In this document: positions 1 to 7,346 of the stretch, piece by piece
Position numbering within the stretch: the stretch's first letter is position 1
How the letters are laid out: each line of letters opens with the position of its first letter
Source of the DNA: JBJXHB01 sp046160725
GTDB taxonomy: Bacteria > Pseudomonadota > Gammaproteobacteria > Burkholderiales > Burkholderiaceae_C
NCBI GenBank assembly: GCA_046160725.1
Contig: JBJXHB010000071.1
Span: 1 to 10,605, forward strand
DNA: 10,605 nucleotides
Direction: 5' to 3'
Notes under the pieces: generated by a model
Told to the model about the DNA's origin: nothing
Database searches by the model: none
What the model saw: only the letters and a program-made list of their open reading frames with translations
Program-made: the position numbers and the translations under genes

Positions 1-87
1 GCCGCGTCCATGCCGCGGCCGCCGGCCTTCCGGCCGCTGGCGCCACCGATGGCCGCCCTGGCGGCCACGGCGGGAGCCTCGCGATGA
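1..87 (+). CDS. C-terminal end of an unidentified upstream gene (partial)
   Basis: The frame is open from the first base to a TGA at 85-87 and gives 28 residues rich in Ala and Pro, with the short stretches MPRPPAFRPLAP and MAALAATAGASR. The TGA overlaps the ATG of the next gene as ATGA, the same junction found between the following two genes. This suggests it is the first visible member of the same operon and not a chance frame. The tail has no recognisable domain, so no function can be assigned. An internal start is unlikely because the stretch is so short. Confidence 0.55.
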   Translation, partial: AASMPRPPAFRPLAPPMAALAATAGASR

Positions 88-851
88 TCGCCTTCGAGCA
101 ACTGGCCAAGCGTTTCAGCAGCGGCCGCGGCCGCACCGCCCGGGTGGTGCAGGCCGTGGCTGATGTGAGCTTCAGCGCGGCCGACGGCCGGATCACCGGC
201 CTGCTGGGCCCCAACGGTGCCGGCAAGACCACCTCGCTGCGCATGGCGGCCCATCTGGTGACGCCGGACAGTGGCCGGGTGCGGGTCGACGGCATCGAGG
301 TGGCGCGCGAGCCCATGCAGGCCCTGTCCCGGCTGGGCATGCTGTCCGATGCGCGCGGCCTGTATCCGCGCCTGACCGCGCGCGAGAACATCGTCTACTA
401 CGGCCGGCTGCAGGGCATGCCCGCGGATGAGGCATCGGCGCGCGCAGGCGAACTGGCACGGGTGCTGGACATGCAGCCGCTGCTGGACCGCCGCACCGAC
501 GGCTTCAGCCAGGGCGAGCGCATGAAGACGGCCCTGGCCCGCGCGCTGGTGCACGACCCGCCGAACATCGTGCTGGACGAGCCCACCAACGGCCTGGACG
601 TGATCGCCACGCGGGCCCTGCGCGACGCGCTGCTGCGCCTGGCGCGCGACCACGGCAAGTGCATCGTCTTCTCCACGCACATCATGCAGGAGGTGCAGCG
701 CCTGTGCGACCGTGTCGTGGTCGTCGCCGGTGGCCGCACGGTGGCCGAGGGCACGGTCGACGAGCTGCTGGCGCGCACCGGCCACACCGATTTCGAGGCC
801 TGCTTCGTCGCCCTGGCCTACGGCGAGGCGGCATCGGGAGACCGCACATGA
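84..851 (+). CDS. natA: NatA-type ABC transporter ATP-binding protein
   Basis: This 255-residue cytoplasmic ATPase would power export through the membrane protein encoded next. Visible motifs are Walker A GPNGAGKT (42-49), signature FSQGE (141-145), Walker B IVLDEP (162-167), the following TNGLD (168-172) and the switch His in FSTHI (H199). The Q-loop region reads LGMLSDARGLYPRLTARENI (84-103), the GLY-x-RLT-x-x-EN pattern typical of NatA-like proteins, without the usual Gln. The signature has SQGE in place of the common SGGQ, also usual in this group. The start at 84 has a GGGAG ribosome binding site at 72-76 with a 7-base gap. The gene overlaps both neighbours as ATGA, so translation is probably coupled. 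Family knowledge: Bacillus NatAB exports sodium. The substrate here cannot be read from sequence, so the symbol marks the family only. Confidence 0.88.
   Translation: MIAFEQLAKRFSSGRGRTARVVQAVADVSFSAADGRITGLLGPNGAGKTTSLRMAAHLVTPDSGRVRVDGIEVAREPMQALSRLGMLSDARGLYPRLTARENIVYYGRLQGMPADEASARAGELARVLDMQPLLDRRTDGFSQGERMKTALARALVHDPPNIVLDEPTNGLDVIATRALRDALLRLARDHGKCIVFSTHIMQEVQRLCDRVVVVAGGRTVAEGTVDELLARTGHTDFEACFVALAYGEAASGDRT
836..840 (+). promoter_or_regulatory. Ribosome binding site that fixes the natB-like start at 848
   Basis: GGGAG lies 7 bases before the ATG at 848. The same frame is open back to 659, but that extension lies inside the upstream ATPase gene and encodes an Arg/His-rich stretch with no membrane character. 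The start at 848 is therefore preferred. Confidence 0.6.
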
Positions 852-2011
852 CCGCCGCCTGGATCGTCTTCATCAAGGAACTGGTCGACGCCCTTCGCGA
901 CCGACGCACGCTGCTGATGGTGGCGCTGTCGTCGGTGGCGATCGGGCCGATCATGATCATTGCGTTGTCGGCGTTTGTGGCCTCCATCGAGGAGCGGGCC
1001 GAGTCGCGCACTGTGCTGGCGGTGGGCATCGAGCATGCGCCGACGCTGGCCAACTACCTGCAGCGCCAGACGCTGACCATCGAGCCCGCGCCGGCCGACT
1101 ACGAGGCGCGGCTGCGCGACCGCAAGCTGGGCGATCCGGTGCTGGTCGTACCAAAGGACTTCGAGGCCGCCTTGGTGGCGGGCCATCGGCCGCTGCTGGA
1201 GGTCGTCAGCGCCAGCGGCAACACCCGTGCCGCCGGGGGCCTGGCGCGCCTGACCCGGGCCCTGCGCGGCTTCAACCAGGAACAGGCGACGCTGCGCCTG
1301 GTGTGGCGAGGCGTCAGCCCGGCCACGCGCGAGGCGGTACAGGTGGAGGAGCGCGATCTGGCCGACCCGCGCGCGCGCGCAGCACAGTTCACCGGCATGC
1401 TGCCATTCTTCGTGCTGATGGCGGTGCTGTACGGCGCGCTCAATGCCGCGCTGGACACCACCGCCGGCGAGCGCGAGCGCGGCTCGCTGGAGCCGCTGCT
1501 GATGAACCCCGCGCCACATGGTGCCCTGGTGGTGGGCAAGTGGGCGGCGGTGGCCTGCGTCGGCATGCTCATCGCCTTGCTCAGCAGCTTCAGCTTCGTG
1601 CCGGCGCAGGCGCTGCTGCAAAGCGAGATGCTGGCCGCCATGTTCCAGTTCGGGCTGCGCGAGGCGGCCTTGTTCGTCGCCCTGCTGGCGCCCATGGCCG
1701 CCATGTTGTCAGCGCTGTTGATGGCGGTGGCCATCCGCTGCAAGACCTTCAAGGAGGCGCAGGCCAGCAACACGGTGGTCATCCTGGCGGTGTCGTTCCT
1801 GCCGATGGTGACCTTGTTCAACCAGGAGGGCGAGCAGCCCTGGCACCTGTGGGCGCCGGCGATCTCGCAGGTGACGCTGATGAACCGCGTCCTCAAGGGC
1901 GAGACCATGGGCGCGCTGGACCTGGCGCTGCCGCTGGTCGCGGTGGGCCTGGTGACCGTGCTGTGCCTGCTGTTCGTGGCCCGGCGACTGCGGGTGGCGG
2001 CGGTGCGATAG
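848..2011 (+). CDS. natB: NatB-type ABC-2 family permease
   Basis: A 387-residue inner-membrane protein forming the transmembrane part of the exporter with the ATPase upstream. Hydrophobic segments lie near residues 22-46, 182-201, 231-255, 272-296, 307-325 and 358-377. A large extracytoplasmic region (about 47-180) lies between the first two, the usual ABC-2/NatB layout. The loop motif TTAGERERGSLEPLLMNP (204-221) matches the conserved TxGExERGTLExLL signature of NatB-like permeases. The start at 848 overlaps the ATPase stop (ATGA) and has its own GGGAG at 836-840. Nothing further of this operon follows: after the stop there are 149 bases without a gene and then an unrelated lyase. As with the ATPase, sodium is the substrate of the best-known relative, but the cargo here is unknown. 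Confidence 0.87.
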   Translation: MTAAWIVFIKELVDALRDRRTLLMVALSSVAIGPIMIIALSAFVASIEERAESRTVLAVGIEHAPTLANYLQRQTLTIEPAPADYEARLRDRKLGDPVLVVPKDFEAALVAGHRPLLEVVSASGNTRAAGGLARLTRALRGFNQEQATLRLVWRGVSPATREAVQVEERDLADPRARAAQFTGMLPFFVLMAVLYGALNAALDTTAGERERGSLEPLLMNPAPHGALVVGKWAAVACVGMLIALLSSFSFVPAQALLQSEMLAAMFQFGLREAALFVALLAPMAAMLSALLMAVAIRCKTFKEAQASNTVVILAVSFLPMVTLFNQEGEQPWHLWAPAISQVTLMNRVLKGETMGALDLALPLVAVGLVTVLCLLFVARRLRVAAVR

Positions 2012-2094
2012 ACCGGTACTGAAGCGTGACCAAGTTCTCAAACGGCGGAGTGCGACCGGTGCGGCACATCGACCCCAACATCTGATACACCCGA

Positions 2095-2104
2095 TTACAT
2101 GTAA
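2095..2104. promoter_or_regulatory. Perfect palindrome TTACATGTAA, candidate operator
   Basis: TTACATGTAA equals its own reverse complement. It is AT-rich inside a very GC-rich region, lies 56 bases upstream of the lyase start and just downstream of the weak -10 candidate, where a repressor would act. The symmetry does not extend beyond 10 bases. No specific regulator is recognised. Confidence 0.3.
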
Positions 2105-2128
2105 CAGCGGTCGGGAGCAGGCATAAAC

Positions 2129-2152
2129 CGGAGGTCGTTCCTGCCCTCTCCG
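2129..2152 (+). promoter_or_regulatory. Hairpin that could mask a Shine-Dalgarno-like GGAGGT
   Basis: GGAGGT at 2130-2135 is the only strong Shine-Dalgarno sequence before the lyase start, but it is 25 bases from the ATG at 2161, too far for normal use. CGGAG (2129-2133) can pair with CTCCG (2148-2152). Alternatively GGAGG (2130-2134) can pair with CCTCC (2154-2158), which would bring the site closer to the start. No in-frame start codon lies at the normal distance from GGAGGT. Whether either structure forms is untested. Confidence 0.25.
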
Positions 2153-2160
2153 CCCTCCAC

Positions 2161-5100
2161 ATGCACACTCCCCTTCTGCGCGGCCTTGCCGCCCTGACCC
2201 TGGCTGCCCTTCTGGCGGCCTGCGGCGGCGGTCGCACCGACGACCCAGCGCCCGCAACCCCCAGCGCCGCCGCAGAGCCGGAAACCCGGGAGCGTGCCCT
2301 CGCCTACACCGGCCCCACGCAGCGCCTGACCGTCACGGCGCCCACCGGCGGCCGGGTCATCAGCATGCCGGCCGGCCTGGACTGCGGCAGCACCTGCGCG
2401 GCGGACTTTCCGCAGGGCTCGGTGGTCAGCCTGCGGGCCGTGCCGGCAAGCAACTTTGTCTTCAACGGCTGGTCCGGCAGCTGCAGCGACCCGACCGCCT
2501 GCAGCGTGACCATGAGCACGGCGCGCACCGTGACGGCGAGCTTTGCGTCGCTGAACCCGCTGGCGCAGTGCACGGTCACCCGCAGTACCGGCACGACGGC
2601 GCAGATTTCCAGCACCCATCCGCGCATCCTGCTGGCCAACAGCGAGCTCAAGACCTGCCTGCAGCGGCAGATAACCCATGCCGCGCCAGCCGCGCTGCGC
2701 ATGAAGAGCTATGTCGATGCACAGATGGTCAGCAACAACATCTACGGCTTCGAGCCGTGGACCGCGGCGCTGGTCTACCAGGCCACCGGCGACCTGCGCT
2801 ATGCCGACTACGCGGTGCAGCGCACCGACGCCTTTGTCGCCGCCGAGGAGGCGCTGATCGCCTCCGGCCAGCGACCCACCGTCGCCTATGACAGCTACCT
2901 GGAGGTCGGCGAGAAGATCGGCGGTCTGGCCACCGTCTACGACTGGGCCTGGGACCGCCTGACGCCGCAGCAGCGCGCACGCTGGATCGCCTATGCCAAC
3001 CAGGCGGTGTGGAACGTCTGGAACCCGAGCCAGGCGCAATGGGGCGGTCGCCCCTTCACCTGGACCGGCTGGTCGATCGACAACCCGGCCAACAACTACT
3101 ACTACTCGTTCCTGCGCGCCACGATGCTGCTGGGCCTGGCCACGCACGGCGAGAACGCGCAGGCCCCGACCTGGATCACGCGCTTTCGCACCGACAAGAT
3201 CCAGAACCAGCTGTTGCCGATGTTCAACAGCCAGCTGCAAGGCGGCGGCTCGCGCGAGGGCACCGGCTACGGCACGGCCATGCGCGGCCTGTGGGAGCTG
3301 TACGACTGGTGGGAGCGCTCCACCGGCGAGCGCATCGCCTCGCTGACACCGCACACCCGCGACTCCATCGCGCACTTGCTGCACAACCTGGTGCCCACGC
3401 TGGACCGCCTGGCGCCGACAGGGGACCATGCCCGCGACTCGACCGCGGCCCTGTTCGACTACCACCGCCAGTACCTGCTCACGCTGATGAGCCTGTACCC
3501 GCAGGACCGCCTGTCGGCCATCGCCCGCAGCGCCCTGGAGCTGTCGTCGGTGCCCCGCACACGCTACAGCTACGACTACTACAGCGACTTCATGTATGCG
3601 CCGCCGATCATGCCGGCGGCGTCGTTGTCCGAGCTGTCCACCGCCTACTGGGGCCCGGGCACCGGCCAGCTCATGATGCGGTCGGGCTGGGACCCGGCGG
3701 CCACCTACTCGAACTTTATCTGCGGCCCCTACACCGAAAGCCATGCCCATCGCGACCAGGGCAGCTTCGTGCTGTTCAAGGGTGACTGGCTGGCCTGGGA
3801 CAGCAACATCCGCTCCACCTCCGGCATCGAGCAAGGCGAGGAGAAGCACAACCTGGTGCGCATGGTCAAGGCTGACAACAGCGTGATCACGCAGCGGGCC
3901 GAGACCTCGCCCTGCCGCCTGCTGGCACTGGCCCACAACGACCTGTTCACCTATGCCGTCGCCGACGTGACCCCGGTCTACGGCGGTTCGCAATCCTCGG
4001 CCAACGGCGTCAGCCGCATCGAACGCGAGTACCTGTTCATCCGGCCGTCGACCGTGGTGGTCATGGACCGGGTGGTCACCACCAATGCCGGCACCCGCAA
4101 ACTTTGGACGCTGAACCTGCCTGGCCAGCCGACGCTCTCCGCCGGCCGGATGCAGCTGGCGGTGGGTCAAAACCAGCTGGACGTCTATGGCCTGGCGCCC
4201 GCCGGCGCTACCGGTGTCTGGACCGCCGGCCAGCGGGTCGAGGTCGCCGACAGCGCCACGGGCCAGAGCACGTTCCTGCACGTGCTGGGCGCCAATGGGT
4301 CCGTGGCATCGGCCGTGCGCGACGACATCAGCGGGCAGACCGGTACGCGGGTCACCCTGGCCGACGGCCGCAGCCTGCTGGTGCGCTTCAACACCACCAC
4401 CGGCACCGGCGGCACCACGGAGCTGCGCAGCACCACGGGGGCCCTGCTGTTCGGCGGCGCGCTGCCCAACACCGTGCAGCCGCCGGCGCTGTATGCCGGC
4501 GACCTTCCGCCGCCGCCCCCGCCGCCGACACCGGTCACCGTCAGTCTGACCAGCCCCGGCAACGGCACCAGCTATGTGGCGCCGGCCAGCTTCAACGTCA
4601 CGGCCTCGGCCACACCGATCGACCAGGTGCTGCGGGTGGAACTGTGGCGAAACGGTGCCAAGGTGGCCGAGGACACCAGTTCGCCCTATGCGTTCGCGCA
4701 GTCCGCCCTGCCCGCCGGCAGCTACCAGTACGAGGCGCGGGCGGTGCGCACCGACGGCGGCACATCGGTCTCGACGGCCATCGGCATTACCGTCACCGCT
4801 CCGGCGCCGACACCGGCCACGGTGGCGCTGACCAGCCCGAGCTCGGGCAGCCAGGTCGCCTTCGGCCTGCCGGTGACGCTGAGCGCCGCGGTGCAGGGCC
4901 AGGTCACCACCACACGGGTGGACTTCGTGGCCAACGGCAACGTGGTTGCGTCGCGCACGGCGTCGCCCTGGTCGCAGAGCTGGACGCCGCCGACCGCCGG
5001 CACCTGGACCCTGCAGGCACGCGCCACCTTGAGCGACGGCCGGGTGCTCAACAGCGCCACCTCCACCTTGACCGTGGTGGCGCCGACGGCCATAGGCACG

Positions 5101-5985
5101 GTCAGCGTGGCCCTGACCAGCCCGACCGCGGGCGCCCAGTACACGCTGGGCACCGCCCTGACCTTCGCGGCCACGGTGCAGGGCAGCACCGCCATCGCGC
5201 GCATCGAGTTCCTGGCCAACAACAGCGTGGTGGGCTCGCGCACCGCGACGCCCTGGTCGTTGAGCTGGACGCCTCCGACCGCCGGCAGCTGGACCTTGAT
5301 GGCGCGCGCCACCCTGAGCGACGGCCGCGTGCTCACCAGCCGCGACGTGGTGGTCGGCGTGGTCGCACCCCAGCCGCCGCCGGGGCCCGGCACCGTGATG
5401 TTCCGGCAGGGCAATTCCGGCTACAGCGGTGCGGTCGACAACGGCGTCAGCGACCAGTACGCGCAGTACAACAGCGGCCGGGGCACGGTCACCAACGACC
5501 CGGTCAGCGGCGTCTACCGCATCAGCGGCACCAGCGGCTACGAGGCGCGCAGCTTTGTCCGCTTTGCCGGCCTGGAGTCCCTGGCGGGTCGGCGCGTGAC
5601 CCGGGCCGAGCTGGTACTGACCTTCAACTTCGGCGCGACCGGCTACAACCTGTCCGGCCGCTACCTGGCCAAGGCCTGGACGCCGTCCTCCTCCAGCTTC
5701 GGGTGGACCCGGCGCGACAGCAGCAACGCCTGGGCCGTCGGCGGCAGCGGAGGCACCGACTGGGTCGCCGACAAGACCTTCACGGTGACGGGCTTCACCG
5801 GCGCGCAGGCCGACGTGCGCACGGTTGCCATCGACGCGGCCGTGGTCCAGGGCTGGATCGACGCGCCCACCGGCAACCACGGCCTGGTGCTGGTGCCGAC
5901 GGTGGCCGGCAAGGTGTCGTGGCTGCGCACCAGCGAGGACCCGACGGCGACCTATCGGCCGACGCTGAAGGTCTGGCTGGAGTAG
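2161..5985 (+). CDS. Lipid-anchored multidomain heparinase II/III-like polysaccharide lyase
   Basis: A 1274-residue exported protein. Residues 1-21 are a lipoprotein signal with lipobox LAAC (C21). Position +2 is Gly, not Asp, so outer-membrane sorting is expected. Domains in order: an InlB B-repeat-like domain (about 54-128) with Cys pairs in LDCGSTC and CSDPTAC; a helical region from about 150 with NNYYYS (311-316) and GSREGTGYG (363-371), resembling the EG-x-x-Y motif of heparinase II/III-like toroids; then a beta-sandwich with SHAHRDQGSF (527-536), the His/Asp-rich metal or structural motif of that fold. A polyproline linker (783-791), three 88-residue Ig-like domains (794-1069) and a DNRLRE/CBM96-like domain (about 1078-1274) follow. 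Family knowledge suggests beta-elimination of an acidic polysaccharide; substrate and catalytic residues are inferred. The ATG at 2161 is chosen because the signal peptide begins there, although no normally spaced ribosome binding site precedes it. No neighbouring gene suggests a polysaccharide locus. Confidence 0.72.
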   Translation: MHTPLLRGLAALTLAALLAACGGGRTDDPAPATPSAAAEPETRERALAYTGPTQRLTVTAPTGGRVISMPAGLDCGSTCAADFPQGSVVSLRAVPASNFVFNGWSGSCSDPTACSVTMSTARTVTASFASLNPLAQCTVTRSTGTTAQISSTHPRILLANSELKTCLQRQITHAAPAALRMKSYVDAQMVSNNIYGFEPWTAALVYQATGDLRYADYAVQRTDAFVAAEEALIASGQRPTVAYDSYLEVGEKIGGLATVYDWAWDRLTPQQRARWIAYANQAVWNVWNPSQAQWGGRPFTWTGWSIDNPANNYYYSFLRATMLLGLATHGENAQAPTWITRFRTDKIQNQLLPMFNSQLQGGGSREGTGYGTAMRGLWELYDWWERSTGERIASLTPHTRDSIAHLLHNLVPTLDRLAPTGDHARDSTAALFDYHRQYLLTLMSLYPQDRLSAIARSALELSSVPRTRYSYDYYSDFMYAPPIMPAASLSELSTAYWGPGTGQLMMRSGWDPAATYSNFICGPYTESHAHRDQGSFVLFKGDWLAWDSNIRSTSGIEQGEEKHNLVRMVKADNSVITQRAETSPCRLLALAHNDLFTYAVADVTPVYGGSQSSANGVSRIEREYLFIRPSTVVVMDRVVTTNAGTRKLWTLNLPGQPTLSAGRMQLAVGQNQLDVYGLAPAGATGVWTAGQRVEVADSATGQSTFLHVLGANGSVASAVRDDISGQTGTRVTLADGRSLLVRFNTTTGTGGTTELRSTTGALLFGGALPNTVQPPALYAGDLPPPPPPPTPVTVSLTSPGNGTSYVAPASFNVTASATPIDQVLRVELWRNGAKVAEDTSSPYAFAQSALPAGSYQYEARAVRTDGGTSVSTAIGITVTAPAPTPATVALTSPSSGSQVAFGLPVTLSAAVQGQVTTTRVDFVANGNVVASRTASPWSQSWTPPTAGTWTLQARATLSDGRVLNSATSTLTVVAPTAIGTVSVALTSPTAGAQYTLGTALTFAATVQGSTAIARIEFLANNSVVGSRTATPWSLSWTPPTAGSWTLMARATLSDGRVLTSRDVVVGVVAPQPPPGPGTVMFRQGNSGYSGAVDNGVSDQYAQYNSGRGTVTNDPVSGVYRISGTSGYEARSFVRFAGLESLAGRRVTRAELVLTFNFGATGYNLSGRYLAKAWTPSSSSFGWTRRDSSNAWAVGGSGGTDWVADKTFTVTGFTGAQADVRTVAIDAAVVQGWIDAPTGNHGLVLVPTVAGKVSWLRTSEDPTATYRPTLKVWLE
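4540..5370 (+). repeat. Three tandem 88-residue Ig-like domain repeats within the lyase
   Basis: Copies lie at 4540-4803, 4822-5085 and 5107-5370, each exactly 264 bases, separated by short Pro/Thr/Ala linkers. Each begins V-x-LTSP and ends V-x-AP (VTAP or VVAP), the pattern of Big_7-type bacterial Ig domains. Copies 2 and 3 agree at 54 of 88 residues by my count and share the blocks SWTPPTAG and ARATLSDGRVL almost unchanged in DNA too. Copy 1 is clearly more diverged. They probably act as spacers holding the catalytic part away from the surface anchor or binding domain. Confidence 0.8.
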
Positions 5986-6005
5986 GGGTTGTCGCCGTTA
6001 TGGGA

Positions 6006-6021
6006 GGGCTGGCCCCAGCCC
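6006..6021. terminator. Short GC hairpin between convergent genes, possible bidirectional terminator
   Basis: GGGCTGG (6006-6012) and CCAGCCC (6015-6021) are inverted repeats, giving in practice a 6-base-pair stem with a 4-base loop. It sits in the 49-base gap between the lyase stop (5985) and the stop of the convergent exported-protein gene (6035). Neither strand has a T-run after the stem, so a classic intrinsic terminator is not shown; position is the main support. Confidence 0.3.
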
Positions 6022-6034
6022 GTCCCCGGCGCCG

Positions 6035-7297
6035 TCAGGAGCGTGTGGTCTCGCCTACACCCCGGGGCTGCGACGCGGCACCCGGCCGTGCCGGCGCGGT
6101 CGGCGCGCGGCTGCGGCCCTGGCTGTAGTCGTCCGGCACCTTGAACAGGCTGGCATCCGGCTCGCCGCGCTTGATGTGGGTCAGTCGGTAGGACACCTCG
6201 CCGCTGCGCGGGTCGAAGTCGCGGCTCAGCACCGTCAGCATCAGCTCCGGCGCGGTCCAGACCTCACGTGTGATGACGATGGGCTTGTCGTTGCCGACCT
6301 TGCCGGCCTCGATGGTCCAGGTGGTGCGTTCGCCGTTGGCGCGCAGACCCTCGATGTCGCGGGCCGCCAGCGGCGTCACCGTCCCTGGGCCCCGGGGTGC
6401 CCAGCGCCGCACGCCCTCGAACAGGCTGTGGGTCATTGGCAGGTCGAACGACGGCACCGGGGGCTGGGGCGCACCGGCGGCCGAGCCTGTCGTGTTGCGG
6501 ATCACATGGACCTCCACGTTGCGCACGCCGTCGCGCTCGACGTTGGAGATCACGACCGGTGCAGGCGGTGCCAATGGAGGGAGTGGCGCCAATGGCGAGA
6601 CCGGCGCGACCGGTGCCAGTCCCGGCGCGGCGGCCGCCGGCGGCACCGGCGCCACCGGTGCCACCGGTGGCGTGGCACCGCTCTTGACCGCGTCGCGGTG
6701 GCTGCGGGACCAATCGCGCATGCGTTCGCCGAACTCCCGCATCCGTTCGCCGAAGTCGCGCCAGGCCTTGTCGTCGACCATCGGGAGGTCGGCCGGCAGC
6801 CGGGTGTTGGCCAGCAGCCGGCGGGCGGTCTTGCGCTCCGGGTCGAGCAGCCAGTTGACACCGGCCACCGGGTCGCGCAGATAGATGCGCTTGCGGCCGT
6901 CGTGGTCCTGCTCCTGGCGGGTGCGGCCCTCGCCGTCGCGGCACAGCCGAGTGGTCTGCTTGCGGCCGATGCGGTTGCCCGCCTTGCCGTCGGCGTCGGC
7001 CAGGGTCTGGCTGGTCTCGTGCACCGCATCGGCACAGTAGGGCGCGCCCTTGACCACCCGCCCGCCCATCTCGCCGGCGGCAAAACCGGCCAGGTCGCCC
7101 GAGCCCTGGTCGACGAAGCGGAACTCCATGGTGCGCTCCAGTGCCCGGTCGACCTCGATGCGCGCCTGGGCCAGCACCTGGTCGATCAGCGACGCCGCCG
7201 CGGGCGGCGTGGGTGTCACCTCGGTAGCGGCCGCAGAGGTCGCGAGACCGCACAGCGCCAGGGCGATGGCGGACAGTGCATTGGGTCTGGGTTTCAT
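6035..7297 (-). CDS. Exported protein of unnamed family, third gene of the sigma-factor cluster
   Basis: A 420-residue protein with a Sec signal peptide (MKPRPNALSAIALALCGLATSAAA, cleavage near 24-25 before TEV), so probably periplasmic or secreted. An N-terminal module (about 55-165) contains two Cys (88, 119) and the pattern GNRIGRKQTTRLCRDGEGRT, followed by RDPVAGVNWLLDPERKTA. A tandem heptad DFGERMR-EFGERMR (181-194) and a Pro/Ala/Val linker (about 209-248) follow. The C-terminal module contains EVWTAPELMLTVLSRDFDPR (345-364), then SGEVSYRLTHIKRGEPDASL and FKVPDDY (385-391). From memory, similar N- and C-terminal modules occur in uncharacterised exported proteins of other bacteria. I recognise no enzyme motif. 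The ATG at 7297 has AAGGAG at 7305-7310 with a 7-base gap. The gene begins 49 bases after the membrane-protein stop, so co-transcription is likely. It may be a target or signal input of the sigma system; the function is unknown. Confidence 0.72.
   Translation of the reverse strand: MKPRPNALSAIALALCGLATSAAATEVTPTPPAAASLIDQVLAQARIEVDRALERTMEFRFVDQGSGDLAGFAAGEMGGRVVKGAPYCADAVHETSQTLADADGKAGNRIGRKQTTRLCRDGEGRTRQEQDHDGRKRIYLRDPVAGVNWLLDPERKTARRLLANTRLPADLPMVDDKAWRDFGERMREFGERMRDWSRSHRDAVKSGATPPVAPVAPVPPAAAAPGLAPVAPVSPLAPLPPLAPPAPVVISNVERDGVRNVEVHVIRNTTGSAAGAPQPPVPSFDLPMTHSLFEGVRRWAPRGPGTVTPLAARDIEGLRANGERTTWTIEAGKVGNDKPIVITREVWTAPELMLTVLSRDFDPRSGEVSYRLTHIKRGEPDASLFKVPDDYSQGRSRAPTAPARPGAASQPRGVGETTRS
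6716..6757 (-). repeat. Tandem 21-bp repeat encoding the heptad (D/E)FGERMR
   Basis: Two adjacent 21-base units (6716-6736 and 6737-6757) match at 18 of 21 positions and encode EFGERMR and DFGERMR. A looser third heptad, DWSRSHR, follows in the protein. The repeat predicts a short charged helix just before the Pro/Ala-rich linker of the exported protein. Confidence 0.65.
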
Positions 7298-7346
7298 GGC
7301 AGGTCTCCTTCAGCGGGATAGGCGGGATGCTTCACAAGCTCTCGGG

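Larger units (their letters stand above)
2012..2160 (+). other. Intergenic leader before the lyase gene
   Basis: These 149 bases separate the ABC operon from the lyase gene and are visibly less GC-rich around 2080-2130 than the flanking genes, which suits a promoter region. TGATAC at 2083-2088 could be a -10 element with TGCGGC at 2060-2065 as a poor -35 at 17-base spacing; this match is weak. A perfect 10-base palindrome (2095-2104) and a sequestered Shine-Dalgarno-like GGAGGT (2130-2135) are listed separately. No poly-T terminator was seen after the ABC operon. Confidence 0.4.

Noticed and set aside
659..847. Extension of the permease upstream to an ATG at 659
   Set aside because: It lies inside the ATPase gene, encodes a basic His/Arg-rich stretch with no membrane character, and the ATG at 848 has a proper ribosome binding site and the ATGA overlap.
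2095..5880. Antisense open frame of 1261 codons covering almost the whole lyase gene
   Set aside because: It is read codon-on-codon against the lyase, so it stays open merely because the gene avoids TTA, CTA and TCA codons, which are rare in GC-rich genomes. The product is low-complexity Gly/Ala/Arg/His without domains, while the sense protein has a signal peptide and clear domains.
4104..6128. Plus-strand frame of 674 codons overlapping the end of the lyase
   Set aside because: It encodes an Arg/Gly/Gln/His-rich product typical of a shifted frame of GC-rich coding DNA and would overlap both the lyase and the convergent exported-protein gene.
6640..6671. Palindromes around GCCACCGGTGGC
   Set aside because: They fall in the part of the exported-protein gene that encodes the Pro/Val/Ala linker and arise from repetition of the same GC-rich codons, so no separate regulatory role is supported.
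6056..7321. Plus-strand frames opposite the exported-protein gene, including a collagen-like Gly-rich one
   Set aside because: The Gly-x-x-like pattern is the reverse reading of the Pro/Ala linker. The minus-strand gene has a signal peptide, a ribosome binding site and operon context.
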